A stretch of DNA of 64,000 nt from Anderseniella sp. Alg231-50 (GCF_900149695.1 NZ_LT703004.1:124001-188000), one strand, 5' to 3'; counted from the first letter of the stretch, positions 1 to 8,776 are shown. The notes: generated from the sequence alone by a model not told the origin. Program-made: numbers and translations.

Positions 1-1495
1 GGTCAATCGCGGGTTTCCGGTAAGTTTCCAGTACCTGCTTCAGCACCGCGCTGGCCTTGTCGCCGGCACGCGGTGAACCCGCCGATTGCCATTGCTCGAA
101 ATTGCGCCAGTCTGAAATCAGCGGTGCGTAAAATGCGTTCTGGTAGCGTGCCATGGTGTGGGCGCAACCGAAGAAATGCCCACCGGGCCCAACCTCGTCC
201 ATGGCATCGAGCCCGAGCGCGTCACGCGTCAGATCCAGAGGCTGCAGAAACGATTTGACCATCTGTATCAGGTCGCAGTCGAGTACGAACTTTTCCAGTG
301 ACGCGACCAGCCCGCCTTCCATCCATCCGGCACCATGCATGACCAGATTGCCGCCGCCCATGGCGACACCCCACAGGGAAAACACACTTTCGTAAGCGGC
401 CTGGGCATCCAGCGCATTGGCAGCACAGGTATTCGAGGTGCGATACGGAATGGCGTAGCGGCGGGCCAATTGACCACCAACCATCGCCGCCTTCATGTAT
501 TCCGGCGTGCCGAATGCAGGCGCGCCCGACTTCATGTCGACATTGGAGGTGAAGCCACCGTAAATTGCCGGTGCGCCGGGGCGCACAAGCTGGGTGAGAG
601 CAATGCCGGCAAGGGCTTCGGCGTTCTGCTGCACCAAAGCGCCGGCAACCGTCACCGGGGCCATGGCGCCTGACAGCGTGAACGGCGTGACGCAGACGAT
701 CTGGTTGCGGCGCGCCATTTCAATGACGCCCTGCAGCATCGGCACATCCATTTTCAGGGGCGAGTTGGTGTTGATGATGGTGAACAGCGACGGCTCGGCC
801 TCAAGCTGTTCATGGCCTACACCACGGGCGATGCGGGCGATCTCGATGCCGTCACGGATCCGCTCCAGGCCCAGCGAATAGGCATGGAACGGCTTTTCGG
901 TCATCAACGCCATGTCCTTCAATGCGACCAGGTGGCGAACCGAGGCATGGACATCGATCGGCTCGACCGGATATCCCGATATGAAATCGATGCAGTTGAA
1001 ACTCTGGGCGAGTTTCAGGAAACGCCGGTAATCTTCAAGGTTGCCCGGGCGGCGGCCATGCTCAAGGCCGGAAGAGTTCGGCGCCGAGCCAACAGTGCCG
1101 AATGCCAGCCAGCCATCGCCAATCTGAATTGTCTTGTCCGGGTTACGGGCGTGGAAAGTGAACTGCGACGGCACGGTTGCGATTGCATTCATGATTACAT
1201 CGCCGGGAATGCACACCCGCTCGCCGTCAATTCGGGCCCCTGCCCGCGCAAAATAATCACGTGCCTCCGGCAGCATCACGTCAATGCCGATGGTTTCCAG
1301 CACCTCCAGAGATGCCAGATGCAGGCTTTCCAGCTGGTCATCAGACACAACTCTGGCCGCCTCAAACATGAGCCTTGCCTGACCTGCAGGCTGCTGCGCC
1401 AGTGTCGCCTGGCCTGCATCACCAGCCGCGGCGGCGCGGCGGGCATTTCCACGTCTGCGCGACTTGCGCGGTCCTGTATCCGTCACGTCGCTCAT
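1..1495 (-). CDS. MttB-family (trimethylamine methyltransferase-like) protein, C-terminus cut by window edge
   Basis: About 498 codons are visible and the 3' end lies outside the window. I translated it from the minus strand: it starts MSDVTDTGPR, has an Arg/Ala-rich N-terminus, and continues with MttB-family blocks such as LASLEVLETIGIDV, FGTVGSAPN and TNSPLKMD. MttB enzymes move a methyl group from a quaternary or tertiary amine to a corrinoid protein. No in-frame TAG is seen in the visible part, so it looks like a non-pyrrolysine homologue (the MtgB/glycine-betaine type is known); the substrate cannot be read from sequence. Its ATG overlaps the stop of the upstream LysR gene by 4 bp, so the two are probably co-translated. 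A paralogue lies on the other side of LysR. The family call is firm, the substrate unknown. Confidence 0.88.
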   Translation of the reverse strand, partial: MSDVTDTGPRKSRRRGNARRAAAAGDAGQATLAQQPAGQARLMFEAARVVSDDQLESLHLASLEVLETIGIDVMLPEARDYFARAGARIDGERVCIPGDVIMNAIATVPSQFTFHARNPDKTIQIGDGWLAFGTVGSAPNSSGLEHGRRPGNLEDYRRFLKLAQSFNCIDFISGYPVEPIDVHASVRHLVALKDMALMTEKPFHAYSLGLERIRDGIEIARIARGVGHEQLEAEPSLFTIINTNSPLKMDVPMLQGVIEMARRNQIVCVTPFTLSGAMAPVTVAGALVQQNAEALAGIALTQLVRPGAPAIYGGFTSNVDMKSGAPAFGTPEYMKAAMVGGQLARRYAIPYRTSNTCAANALDAQAAYESVFSLWGVAMGGGNLVMHGAGWMEGGLVASLEKFVLDCDLIQMVKSFLQPLDLTRDALGLDAMDEVGPGGHFFGCAHTMARYQNAFYAPLISDWRNFEQWQSAGSPRAGDKASAVLKQVLETYRKPAID

Positions 1496-2424
1496 GCGTC
1501 ACTCATCTCCCTGGTCGCTGCCGGAATGTCTTCATCACCGGCAACCTGTTCAACCAACCAGTCTTCAAACAGTTTTACCTTCGGCAACAGCCGATCTGTT
1601 GCGCGGCAGGCGAATGTCCACCAGTGCTGGTGCGGCACCTCAAGATCAACCGGCTGCACCAGTCTGCCCGACGCAAGTTCGTCACGCGCATAAGGGCCAA
1701 TGGTCATGGCAATGCCCTGGCCTGCTACCGCAGCCTCCTGCGCCAGCAGGTAACTGTCGAAGGCGAGCGTGGCGGACAGCTTGGTTTCGCCGAGACCGGC
1801 CGCCTTCAGCCACAGCCGCCAGTCTTCTTCTGCGGAATAGACATAAAGAAGCTTGTGCCGCAGCAGATCCTGCGGCGTCTCTATCTTGCCGACGCGGGCC
1901 AGATAGTCCGGCGAGCAAACCGGTTTCAGGCGGGACCGGAACAGGTTCCGATAGTGATGTCCCTCGGTGCGCTGGCGCGCCAGGATGATCGCGACATCAG
2001 CGTTTTCGGCATCGAAATCCCAGTGAAAATACGACGTCGACAGGCGCACACGCATGTTCGGATGGCGCCGCTCGAAGTCATGCAGGCGCGGCAGCAGCCA
2101 TTTCATCGCCACGGTCACATAGACCTGTACCGTCAACTCATTGCCCGACGCCCGCGGCCGTATCACCTGGGTCTGGCTTTCAATCTGGTCAAAAGCCTCG
2201 CGGACTGCCGGAAAATAGATCAACCCCGGCCCGGACAATTCAGCCCGTTTGCCGTCACGTGAAAACAAATCAACACCGAGGACCTCTTCCAGCGCCTTGA
2301 TCTGGTGGCTGATGGCTGATCTGGTGAGACCAAGCTCATCAGCGGCACGGCGGAAGCTGCCCAGCCGGGCGGCGGCTTCAAACGCTGTCAGTGCGCGCAA
2401 GGGCGGCAGGTTTCGCTTGGTCAC
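1492..2424 (-). CDS. LysR-family transcriptional regulator (GcvA-like)
   Basis: 310 aa, the usual LTTR length. An N-terminal winged helix-turn-helix (residues about 5-65, containing ALTAFEAAARLGSFRRAADELGLTRSAIS) is followed by a LysR substrate-binding domain (about 90-300). The RLGSFRRAADELGLT helix resembles GcvA-type regulators. It is transcribed ahead of, and overlaps, an MttB-family gene, and it diverges from a second MttB-family gene at 2622. A 15-bp LTTR-type palindrome lies in the shared intergenic region. It therefore probably responds to a methylated amine and controls both methyltransferase genes. That role is inferred from context. Confidence 0.9.
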   Translation of the reverse strand: MTKRNLPPLRALTAFEAAARLGSFRRAADELGLTRSAISHQIKALEEVLGVDLFSRDGKRAELSGPGLIYFPAVREAFDQIESQTQVIRPRASGNELTVQVYVTVAMKWLLPRLHDFERRHPNMRVRLSTSYFHWDFDAENADVAIILARQRTEGHHYRNLFRSRLKPVCSPDYLARVGKIETPQDLLRHKLLYVYSAEEDWRLWLKAAGLGETKLSATLAFDSYLLAQEAAVAGQGIAMTIGPYARDELASGRLVQPVDLEVPHQHWWTFACRATDRLLPKVKLFEDWLVEQVAGDEDIPAATREMSDA

Positions 2425-2522
2425 GTTTATTCACCCTGTTGGCGTCATTGATGTTCCGTGTCGGCAATATTGACCCGAAACTGCTTTGTATCAACAGGAA
2501 ACAGCATCATCACGGTGAAAAA

Positions 2523-2537
2523 ATTTCAACTTGAAAT
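2523..2537. promoter_or_regulatory. Candidate LysR operator (T-N11-A palindrome)
   Basis: ATTTCAA-C-TTGAAAT is a perfect inverted repeat with 7-bp arms and contains the T-N11-A core typical of LysR sites. It lies 98 bp from the lysR start and 84 bp from the divergent mttB-like start at 2622, so it could serve both. Confidence 0.6.
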
Positions 2538-2621
2538 GAGAACTATGCGCTTTCCAAGATTCGCAGAAACGCGCACACTCCGGATCACAATAACAAGGCT
2601 CTTAGTCGAGGAAACCCGCGA

Positions 2622-4199
2622 ATGTCCGTAGCTGAAGATACCAACCGCCGCCGCGGTGGGCGTGAAGCCCGCAAAGCCATGCGCTCGCGCGCCATTCCTG
2701 TCGATGAGGCTGCGGTTCGCCCCGGCATGAAAGGCGGGCAATACAAGCCGCTCTCCCAGGGCGAACTCGAAAAGATCCATGAAGCAGCCCTGACGCTTCT
2801 CGAGACCGTTGGTATCGGAAATTCTATTCCCTCGTGCATCGAAATGATGACCGAGAAAGGCTGCACGCTGGACGAAAACGGCCGCTTGCGGTTTCCACGT
2901 GCCCTGATCGAGGACACGCTGACAATTTGTGCGCGCCGCTTTCCGCTGTTTGCCCGCGATCCCAAATACGACCTGGAACCATGGGGCACCAATGTTCATT
3001 TCGGCACTGCCGGTGCCGCCGTTCACGTTGTCGAACCGGAGACGGAGGCCTATCGGGATTCATTGCTGGTCGACCTGTATGACGCTGCCCGCATTGTCGA
3101 CAATTGCGAACACATTCACTTCTTCCAGCGCCCGTTGGTGGCGCGCGACATGGTTGAACCGCGCGACCTTGATGTGAATACGCTTTACGCCTGCCTGGCG
3201 GGCACATCCAAGCACATCGGCACCTCGATGGTGGAACCGGATCATGTGCGCGAGTGCCTGGATATGCTGCACGTGGTAGCCGGCAGCGAAGCCAAATGGC
3301 GCGAGCGCCCGTTCGTCAGCCAGTCAAACTGCTTCGTTGTGCCGCCGATGAAGTGGGCGGAGGATGCCTGCCGGTGCCTGGAAGTCGCCGTTCGCGGCGG
3401 CATGCCGGTGTTACTGCTGTCGGCAGCCCAGGCGGGTGCTACATCACCGGCCGCGCTGGCCGGAACCATAGTTCAGGCGGTCGCCGAATGCCTGGCCGGG
3501 CTGGCCTATGTCAATGCCATTCAGCCGGGTGGCTACGCACTGTGGGGACCGTGGCCGTTCGTTTCCGACCTCAGAACCGGCGCCATGTCGGGCGGCTCCG
3601 GCGAACAGGCCCTGATCTCGTCGGCATGTGCGCAGATGGGCCAGTTCTACGACCTGCCGACCGGATCCGCTGCCGGCATGGCCGACAGCAAACTGCCGGA
3701 CATGCAGGCCGGTTGCGAGCATGGTGTGAACGCGGCCCTTACCGCATTGTCAGGCATCAACATGCTCTACGAAGCCGCCGGCATGCACGCCTCTCTACTC
3801 GGGTTCTGCTTTGAAAGCCTGCTGATCGACAACGACATGCTGGGCGCCATCAACCGCAATGTGCGCGGTATCGAGGTCAATGACGCAACCTTGTCCATCG
3901 ACGTGATCACCGAGGTCTGCACCGAGGGACCGGGCCACTATCTGGGGTCAGGCCAGACACTGGACCTGATGCAGAAAGACTATGTCTATCCGGACGTCGG
4001 CAACCGCATGAGCCCGAAGGAATGGAACGAGGCGAAGAAGCCGGACGTGGTCAAGGTAGCCGCAGCGCGCAAGGACAAGATACTGTCGGGATACTTCCCG
4101 GACTACCTGCCGGAAGACCTGGACCGGCAACTTCGCGCCAACCACGACATCAAACTGGACAAGGCTTTGCTGCAGGCAGGCCATTCACGCTTTGCCTGA
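2622..4199 (+). CDS. MttB-family (trimethylamine methyltransferase-like) corrinoid methyltransferase
   Basis: 525 aa, full length for non-pyrrolysine MttB homologues. An Arg-rich N-terminus (NRRRGGREARKAMRSR) is followed by family blocks: LSQGELEKIHEAALTLLETV near residues 43-62, VHFGTAGAAVHV, AVRGGMPVLLLSAAQAGATSPAAL, and GSGGEQALISSACAQMGQFYDLP in the C-terminal half. No internal stop codon is read through, so no pyrrolysine is implied. The expected reaction is methyl transfer from a methylated amine to the corrinoid protein, probably the one at 8078. The following gene overlaps its end by 8 bp. It is divergent from lysR with an LTTR box between them. The substrate is unknown; glycine betaine, proline betaine or other quaternary amines are possible. 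Confidence 0.92.
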   Translation: MSVAEDTNRRRGGREARKAMRSRAIPVDEAAVRPGMKGGQYKPLSQGELEKIHEAALTLLETVGIGNSIPSCIEMMTEKGCTLDENGRLRFPRALIEDTLTICARRFPLFARDPKYDLEPWGTNVHFGTAGAAVHVVEPETEAYRDSLLVDLYDAARIVDNCEHIHFFQRPLVARDMVEPRDLDVNTLYACLAGTSKHIGTSMVEPDHVRECLDMLHVVAGSEAKWRERPFVSQSNCFVVPPMKWAEDACRCLEVAVRGGMPVLLLSAAQAGATSPAALAGTIVQAVAECLAGLAYVNAIQPGGYALWGPWPFVSDLRTGAMSGGSGEQALISSACAQMGQFYDLPTGSAAGMADSKLPDMQAGCEHGVNAALTALSGINMLYEAAGMHASLLGFCFESLLIDNDMLGAINRNVRGIEVNDATLSIDVITEVCTEGPGHYLGSGQTLDLMQKDYVYPDVGNRMSPKEWNEAKKPDVVKVAAARKDKILSGYFPDYLPEDLDRQLRANHDIKLDKALLQAGHSRFA

Positions 4200-4875
4200 C
4201 GCACCTCCAGACGCTGCAGCAATCGAAGCGCGCATCCGTGGCGAGAGCTTTGAGGTTCTGGGCTGGCTGGATCATGGGGACGGTGTAGAGTTTGAAGGCC
4301 GGTCGCTGGTTCTGATCGGCAATGCCGGACCTGCCATGTTTGGGCGCTTCGCGTCGGAGCGGGACCCGGCGCACGACCTGATGGACCATTGGACGCGAGA
4401 CGTGCTTGCCCCGCTGGCCGATGAGCTTGGCGCGCACGCACAGTTTCCGTTCGACACGCCGCATCCGCCGTTCCTGACCTGGGCACGGGCTGCAGGGGCC
4501 GGTCACACGTCGCCTCTGGGCATGAACATTCATCCGAAATTCGGCCTGTGGCATGCCTATCGCGCCGCCTTCCTGTTTGATCATGGCATCACGCATCCAT
4601 CTGTCACTGACAGCGGGTCACCATGTGACAGTTGTCCGGACAAACCATGCCTTGCGACCTGTCCCGTCGGTGCCTTCACGCGCGATGGCTATGATGTTCC
4701 AGCCTGTGCGGCACATCTGTCGTCGCCACAGGGTGAGCCCTGCCGGACAGGAGGCTGCATGGCCCGCAATGCCTGCCCGGTGGCTCTTGAGTATTTCTAC
4801 TCGCCAGACCAAACCCGCTTCCATATGGTCGCTTTCATGAAAGCACGCGGCGTGGATCCCGAGACAATCGGATAG
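4192..4875 (+). CDS. 4Fe-4S protein with a QueG-like C-terminal cluster domain
   Basis: 227 aa, with a TTG start overlapping the previous stop by 8 bp, so translational coupling is likely. The C-terminal third has CDSCPDKPCLATCPVGAF, a classic ferredoxin motif (C-x2-C-x3-C-x3-C-P), followed by more cysteines in CRTGGCMARNACPVA. That could hold a second cluster, as in epoxyqueuosine-reductase-type domains. The N-terminal part (LVLIGNAGPAMFGRF) resembles the same group of ferredoxin-like proteins. It could donate electrons for re-reducing inactivated cob(II)alamin in the adjacent methyltransferase system. That is inferred only from position; no RamA/RACE-type activator is seen in this window. 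Confidence 0.75.
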   Translation: MPDAPPDAAAIEARIRGESFEVLGWLDHGDGVEFEGRSLVLIGNAGPAMFGRFASERDPAHDLMDHWTRDVLAPLADELGAHAQFPFDTPHPPFLTWARAAGAGHTSPLGMNIHPKFGLWHAYRAAFLFDHGITHPSVTDSGSPCDSCPDKPCLATCPVGAFTRDGYDVPACAAHLSSPQGEPCRTGGCMARNACPVALEYFYSPDQTRFHMVAFMKARGVDPETIG

Positions 4876-4908
4876 AGCTCGCTGCCTCTTAAAAGGAATA
4901 CCCCCGGC

Positions 4909-5823
4909 ATGTATGCGCACATAAAATCCAAACTCGACAATGGTGAACTGGTCATTCTGGACGGTGGCACCGGCACGGATATCCAGCGCCGCGGCGTGAA
5001 AATGGATTCAGATGTGTGGTGTGCGGAAGCCAACCGCACCCATCCGGAAGTGGTGCGGGCAGTGCATGACGACTACATCAGGGTCGGCGCCGAAGTCATC
5101 ACGGCCAACACCTATGCATCCGCACCCTTGATGTTCAATGCGCATGGCCGAGATGCCGACCTGATCGAAACCGACACCATCGCCATGCGGGTTGCGCGCG
5201 AGGCCGCAGACGCGGCTGATCACACGGTGTGCGTTGCAGGCTCCATTTCCGTCATGCGCCCAATGACCAGGGGAACCGATGATTTCGATCCCAATTATTC
5301 CTGGGACGACGACACCGTGCGGCGCCTTTTCGACGCCAAAGCCGCCAACCTGAAAGCCTGTGGCGCGGATCTGCTGATCATGGAAATGATGCGCGACATG
5401 AAGTTTTCAAGCTGGGCAGTTGAGGCAGCGATCAATACCGGACTGCCGGTCTGGGTCGGCATTGCGGTTGAACGCAATGGCGACGGCGCACTGGCGGGCG
5501 TCAACCACCCGGACCAGTTGCTGGAACCGATCGTCGCGGAGCTGACCCGGTTCAATCCGGATGCCTGCCTGATCATGCATTCGCCGATCGACACCATACT
5601 GGAAGGTCTTGAGGTGATTTCCGCCAACTGGTCGGGTCCGACAGGCGCCTATCCGGAAGCCGGTGAGTTCACCATGCCGGACTGGCAGTTCGTTGACATT
5701 GCACCGGCAGACTTTGCCATTGCTGCCCAGGACTGGCGCAAGGCAGGCGCGCGGATCGTCGGCGGTTGCTGCGGTGTCACGCCGGATCACATTGCAGCCC
5801 TTTCGACCATGGGCACGCGATGA
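4909..5823 (+). CDS. Homocysteine S-methyltransferase-family protein
   Basis: 304 aa, single-domain HMT/BHMT type. It shows DGGTGTDIQRRGV at the N-terminus, the VITANTY block near residue 65, and the paired-cysteine zinc motif IVGGCCGVTPDHI near the C-terminus. The family transfers methyl groups to homocysteine or a related thiol from donors such as betaine or S-methylmethionine. It sits 33 bp after the Fe-S gene and overlaps the GFA-family gene by 4 bp (ATGA), so it belongs to the MttB gene string. It may accept the methyl group released by the corrinoid system (inference). A separate BHMT-like protein is encoded at 12039. Confidence 0.85.
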   Translation: MYAHIKSKLDNGELVILDGGTGTDIQRRGVKMDSDVWCAEANRTHPEVVRAVHDDYIRVGAEVITANTYASAPLMFNAHGRDADLIETDTIAMRVAREAADAADHTVCVAGSISVMRPMTRGTDDFDPNYSWDDDTVRRLFDAKAANLKACGADLLIMEMMRDMKFSSWAVEAAINTGLPVWVGIAVERNGDGALAGVNHPDQLLEPIVAELTRFNPDACLIMHSPIDTILEGLEVISANWSGPTGAYPEAGEFTMPDWQFVDIAPADFAIAAQDWRKAGARIVGGCCGVTPDHIAALSTMGTR

Positions 5824-6242
5824 GTACGTCACACAAGGCAAGCTGCCTGTGTGGCGGTGTAAAGTTTGAAGTTACCGGCCAACTGCGCGATGTCGTTGCC
5901 TGTCACTGTGTGCAGTGCCGCAAGCAGACCGGCAACTATATGAGCGCCACGGGCTGTGATGATGATGCGTTGAGTATGAGCTCGTCAGACGGCCTGGCCT
6001 GGTATGAATCGACCCCCGGCTACAAGCGCGGGTTTTGCTCGACCTGCGGGTCAACCCTGTTCTGGAAAGCCGACGGGACTGACCGTATTGCAATTGCCGC
6101 CGGTGTGTTCGACGGCCCTCTCGGTGTTCCCCTCAAGGGCCACATCTACTGCGACTATGCCGGTGAGTATTATGAGATCGCAGGCGGCGAATTTCGTGAA
6201 CCGCTAAGTGATGACTACTCGGACGCCAAGCCTGAAACCTGA
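5820..6242 (+). CDS. GFA-family (glutathione-dependent formaldehyde-activating-like) zinc protein
   Basis: 140 aa from the ATG that overlaps the preceding stop (ATGA). Zinc-ligand blocks typical of the GFA/CENP-V fold are all present: SCLCGGVKFEV at residues about 8-18, CHCVQCRKQTG about 28-38, and GFCSTCGSTLFW about 71-82. Members are annotated as forming or releasing S-hydroxymethylglutathione, although few have shown activity. Being last in a demethylation operon fits handling of formaldehyde or a formaldehyde adduct, but that is inferred from context. An in-frame ATG 54 bp upstream lies inside the previous gene and is less likely. Confidence 0.85.
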   Translation: MSTSHKASCLCGGVKFEVTGQLRDVVACHCVQCRKQTGNYMSATGCDDDALSMSSSDGLAWYESTPGYKRGFCSTCGSTLFWKADGTDRIAIAAGVFDGPLGVPLKGHIYCDYAGEYYEIAGGEFREPLSDDYSDAKPET

Positions 6243-6247
6243 CCGGG

Positions 6248-6706
6248 TCAATACCCCTTCAGCTCGCCGTTGATCACATAACGCAGGATATCCACGACCT
6301 GGGCCGGTGTTTCGGTGACGGCAAGGGCGGCGGCATCGACTTCTTTCAAAGCATGCTGGTGGTCTGCGCCATGCATGATGATGACCGCCTTGCCGAGCGC
6401 CGATGCGTAACCTGCATCGAAGGCTGCATTCCACTGCTTGTACTTTTCACCGAAACGCACCACGACGACATCGGCTTTTTCAATCAGGGTACGGGTGCGA
6501 ATGGCGTTGACATTGGCGCCCTTGTTGTCGTGCCAGAACTTGTTGGGTTCCTCGCCCAGGATCGCGACACCGCAATCATCCGATGCCGGGTGATTGGTGA
6601 CAGGAGCGGAAAAACTGACCGGCAGCCCGGCAGCCTTGGTACCCTCTTCCAGTTCTTCGCGCCAGTTGGTGTGAATTTCGCCCGACAGGTAAACGTTCCA
6701 GGTCAT
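6248..6706 (-). CDS. YtoQ-family protein
   Basis: 152 aa, full length for YtoQ-type proteins. It begins MTWNVYLSGEIHTNWREEL and has the pattern of a nucleoside 2-deoxyribosyltransferase-like Rossmann fold: YLSGEIH, DDCGVAILGEEPNKFWHDNKGA, and IEKADVVVVRFGEKYKQWNAAFDAG. The biochemical function is not established. It is convergent with the GFA gene, with 5 bp between the stops, and sits upstream of DUF1638 in the same orientation. Confidence 0.82.
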   Translation of the reverse strand: MTWNVYLSGEIHTNWREELEEGTKAAGLPVSFSAPVTNHPASDDCGVAILGEEPNKFWHDNKGANVNAIRTRTLIEKADVVVVRFGEKYKQWNAAFDAGYASALGKAVIIMHGADHQHALKEVDAAALAVTETPAQVVDILRYVINGELKGY

Positions 6707-6808
6707 ATGCTTTAGGCCCTTATCGCTGATTGGAATTTGAACCCGGTATAACCGCCCTACCCCGGATTACGAAACCGCATGGCGGATTTGTTGGCCTGCA
6801 GCCGGTGT

Positions 6809-7450
6809 TCAGATGGTTTCCAGCCTGGCCATGTCCACCGCCAGGTCGCCATAGCCGGTGAACCGGTACTCATACTCAAGCTGCAGTTTCTCCGCTGCCG
6901 CCCTGGCCATTTCCTGCAAGGTTTCATCCTCGGTCTGTGCCAGATAGACAACCTTGGTGTAGTGGGCAAACATCATGTCACGCAGTTCCGGGTGCGCGGC
7001 CATGCCGAAGCCCTCCCAAACAAGCTTGTCAAAATGCCGGGCCAGATAGTCGGTCAGGTAAAAGGCGGTTATTTCGTCATCCTGGTGGGCGGCCCATTTA
7101 TCGTTGCCGGAAAAGAACGAATAGCAGTGCGGCCCGTCAATGCGTTTTACGCCTTCCTGCTCGATGACCTTGTCCAGCAGTCCGCCGGTGCCACAGTCAC
7201 CATAGGCAATGAAGATTTCGCGATAACGCCCGGTTGCCCGCGCCTTTCGGATGGCGTCGCGCACGCCGTCAGGGATCTTGTCCGGTGTATTGTGCCAGAT
7301 GGCCGGCAGGCATTGTATATCAAGATGGGACCAGCGGTTCATCTCGATCAACGCCACCATTTCACGCCCCAGCGCGCCGCAGGCAATGATCAGCACATCG
7401 CCGGACTTCTTGCGGAACTCAAATTTTTCTTCCGGGCCGAGTTGTTTCAT
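6809..7450 (-). CDS. DUF1638-family protein
   Basis: 213 aa from the internal ATG (MKQLGPEEKF). A longer reading from 7501 would add 17 residues that do not resemble the family. Recognisable blocks are LIIACGALGREMVALI near the N-terminus, CLPAIWHNTPDKIPDGVR, IFIAYGDCGTGGLLD (a conserved Gly/Cys motif) and GPHCYSFFSGN. DUF1638 proteins are often found near MttB- and corrinoid-type methyltransferase genes, and the same association is seen here. The molecular function is unknown. The C-terminal helix-rich part ends AVDMARLETI. Confidence 0.8.
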   Translation of the reverse strand: MKQLGPEEKFEFRKKSGDVLIIACGALGREMVALIEMNRWSHLDIQCLPAIWHNTPDKIPDGVRDAIRKARATGRYREIFIAYGDCGTGGLLDKVIEQEGVKRIDGPHCYSFFSGNDKWAAHQDDEITAFYLTDYLARHFDKLVWEGFGMAAHPELRDMMFAHYTKVVYLAQTEDETLQEMARAAAEKLQLEYEYRFTGYGDLAVDMARLETI

Positions 7451-7559
7451 AGACGCCAGTATAGACCGGCCCGAGAGGCCCCGCGATGCTGAAAACGACA
7501 AACGCCGCCGAAAATGTCCGGCAGCGCTTGCGCAAGTTTGGAGAGATTAAACTGTGTGA

Positions 7560-7841
7560 TCAGTAGCCGCGGCGAGCCATGCAGCGTTCCCAGCGCCATG
7601 TGTGCCAGCCAAAGCGGCGGGCGCAACGGCGGGCTGAACGGCGATAGTGGCGGCCACCGCGATAGCCGTGGTCATAGTAGCCGTGGCCGTGTGCAGCGCC
7701 GAGGGCACCAAATGCGGCCATCGTGCCGACACCGGCCCAGAACGCGCCTTTTTTCGAAATTGCATGGGCGGGAGAGGCCATTGCTGCAGCGATGGTGATA
7801 GCGGCGACGGCGGCGATTGCTGTATTGCGGATGGTAGTCAT
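7560..7841 (-). CDS. Small secreted Gly/His/Arg-rich protein
   Basis: 93 aa from the ATG preceded by a strong GGAGG (MTTIRNTAIAAV). Residues about 1-26 form a signal peptide ending SPAHA. The mature part has a hydrophobic Gly/Ala stretch, then GHGYYDHGYRGGRHYRR, and a basic tail with two cysteines (RRCARRFGWHTWRWERCMARRGY, residues about 70-92). This pattern is seen in many small alphaproteobacterial envelope proteins of unknown role. A similar protein is encoded at 27869, and a CRP-like site lies at a comparable distance upstream of both. No function can be assigned. Confidence 0.75.
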   Translation of the reverse strand: MTTIRNTAIAAVAAITIAAAMASPAHAISKKGAFWAGVGTMAAFGALGAAHGHGYYDHGYRGGRHYRRSARRCARRFGWHTWRWERCMARRGY

Positions 7842-7932
7842 TGCTCTGTTTCCTCCAGTATAAATTTTTGTGATCTGTTTCATGTCAGTCACGTTGATGT
7901 CACTGAAGATGACAAAAATGTAATCGAAGTGA

Positions 7933-7948
7933 TGTGCAGATCGTCACA
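7933..7948. promoter_or_regulatory. CRP/FNR-like site TGTGC-N6-TCACA
   Basis: TGTGC-AGATCG-TCACA matches the CRP-type spacing (5-6-5). It lies 92 bp upstream of the small secreted gene at 7841. Near-identical sites occur at 21176 and 28299. Confidence 0.45.
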
Positions 7949-8011
7949 CGGCGGATGTTGAAAATCCGAATGCGCTGCGAAAAAACGCAGAAAAAAGCCG
8001 CTAAACGCCAA

Positions 8012-8044
8012 AAAAAATACGCCCGCAGTTTCAAGCTGCAGGCG
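8012..8044 (-). terminator. Rho-independent terminator of the corrinoid protein gene
   Basis: Read on the minus strand, a 9-bp stem with one mismatch and a 7-nt loop (8020-8044) is followed by a run of T (the A-run at 8011-8017 on the plus strand). It lies 34 bp after the stop of the gene at 8078. Confidence 0.7.
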
Positions 8045-8077
8045 CATTGACTTCGAAAAAGTTCAGAAAATACCGGC

Positions 8078-8776
8078 TCAGGCGGTGACCTGGTTGTGCT
8101 TGCGCGCCATGAATTCCTTGGCGGTTTCAACGGCAACGGCAGCATCGCGGCAATAGGCGTCCGCGCCGATGGCAGCGGCAAATTCCTCGTTCAGCGGCGC
8201 GCCGCCGACCAGCACGATGTAATCGTCGCGCATGCCCTTTTCCTTCAGGGTATCGATGACCACCTTCATGTAGGGCATCGTGGTGGTCAAAAGCGCAGAC
8301 ATGCCGAGAATGTCAGGTTTGTGCTCTTCAATGGCTTCCAGGTAATTTTCGACCGGATTGTTGATGCCGATATTGATCACTTCGAAACCGGCACCTTCCA
8401 TCATCATGGACACCAGGTTCTTGCCGATGTCGTGAATGTCACCCTTGACCGTGCCGATGACCATTTTGCCGACGCGCGGCGCGCCGGTCTCAGCCAGCAA
8501 TGGTTTGAGAATGAACATGCCCGCCTTCATGGCGTTGGCGGCCAGCAGCACTTCCGGCACAAACAGGATACCATCGCGGAAGTCGATACCGACAATGCGC
8601 ATGCCCTCAACCAGGGCTTCGGTCAGGACCTTGTACGGGGTCCATCCGCGCTCAAGCAGGATGTGGACGCCTTCCTCGATCTCTTCCTTGAGACCGTCAT
8701 AAAGGTCGTCGTGCATCTGCTGGGTAAGCTCTTCGTCATCCAGCGACCGCAGGTCAAGATCGTCTTCTTCAGTCAT
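8078..8776 (-). CDS. Corrinoid (B12-binding) protein of the methyltransferase system
   Basis: 232 aa from the ATG preceded by GGAG (MTEEDDLDLR). A longer reading from 8821 adds 15 residues with no good ribosome site. The N-terminal helical B12-cap domain (residues about 15-95, LLERGWTPYKVLTEALVEGMRIVG) precedes the Rossmann B12-binding domain with the cobalt-ligand signature GDIHDIGKNLV (D-x-H-x-x-G) and GMSALLTTTMPYMK, GGAPL. It carries the methyl group between an MttB-type enzyme and an acceptor methyltransferase, in the cytoplasm. Its gene is single-copy here, with its own terminator, so it probably serves both MttB-like proteins. Confidence 0.93.
   Translation of the reverse strand: MTEEDDLDLRSLDDEELTQQMHDDLYDGLKEEIEEGVHILLERGWTPYKVLTEALVEGMRIVGIDFRDGILFVPEVLLAANAMKAGMFILKPLLAETGAPRVGKMVIGTVKGDIHDIGKNLVSMMMEGAGFEVINIGINNPVENYLEAIEEHKPDILGMSALLTTTMPYMKVVIDTLKEKGMRDDYIVLVGGAPLNEEFAAAIGADAYCRDAAVAVETAKEFMARKHNQVTA

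Noticed and set aside
1-4199. Pyrrolysine-containing trimethylamine methyltransferase
   Set aside because: No in-frame TAG is seen in either MttB-like gene in the window.
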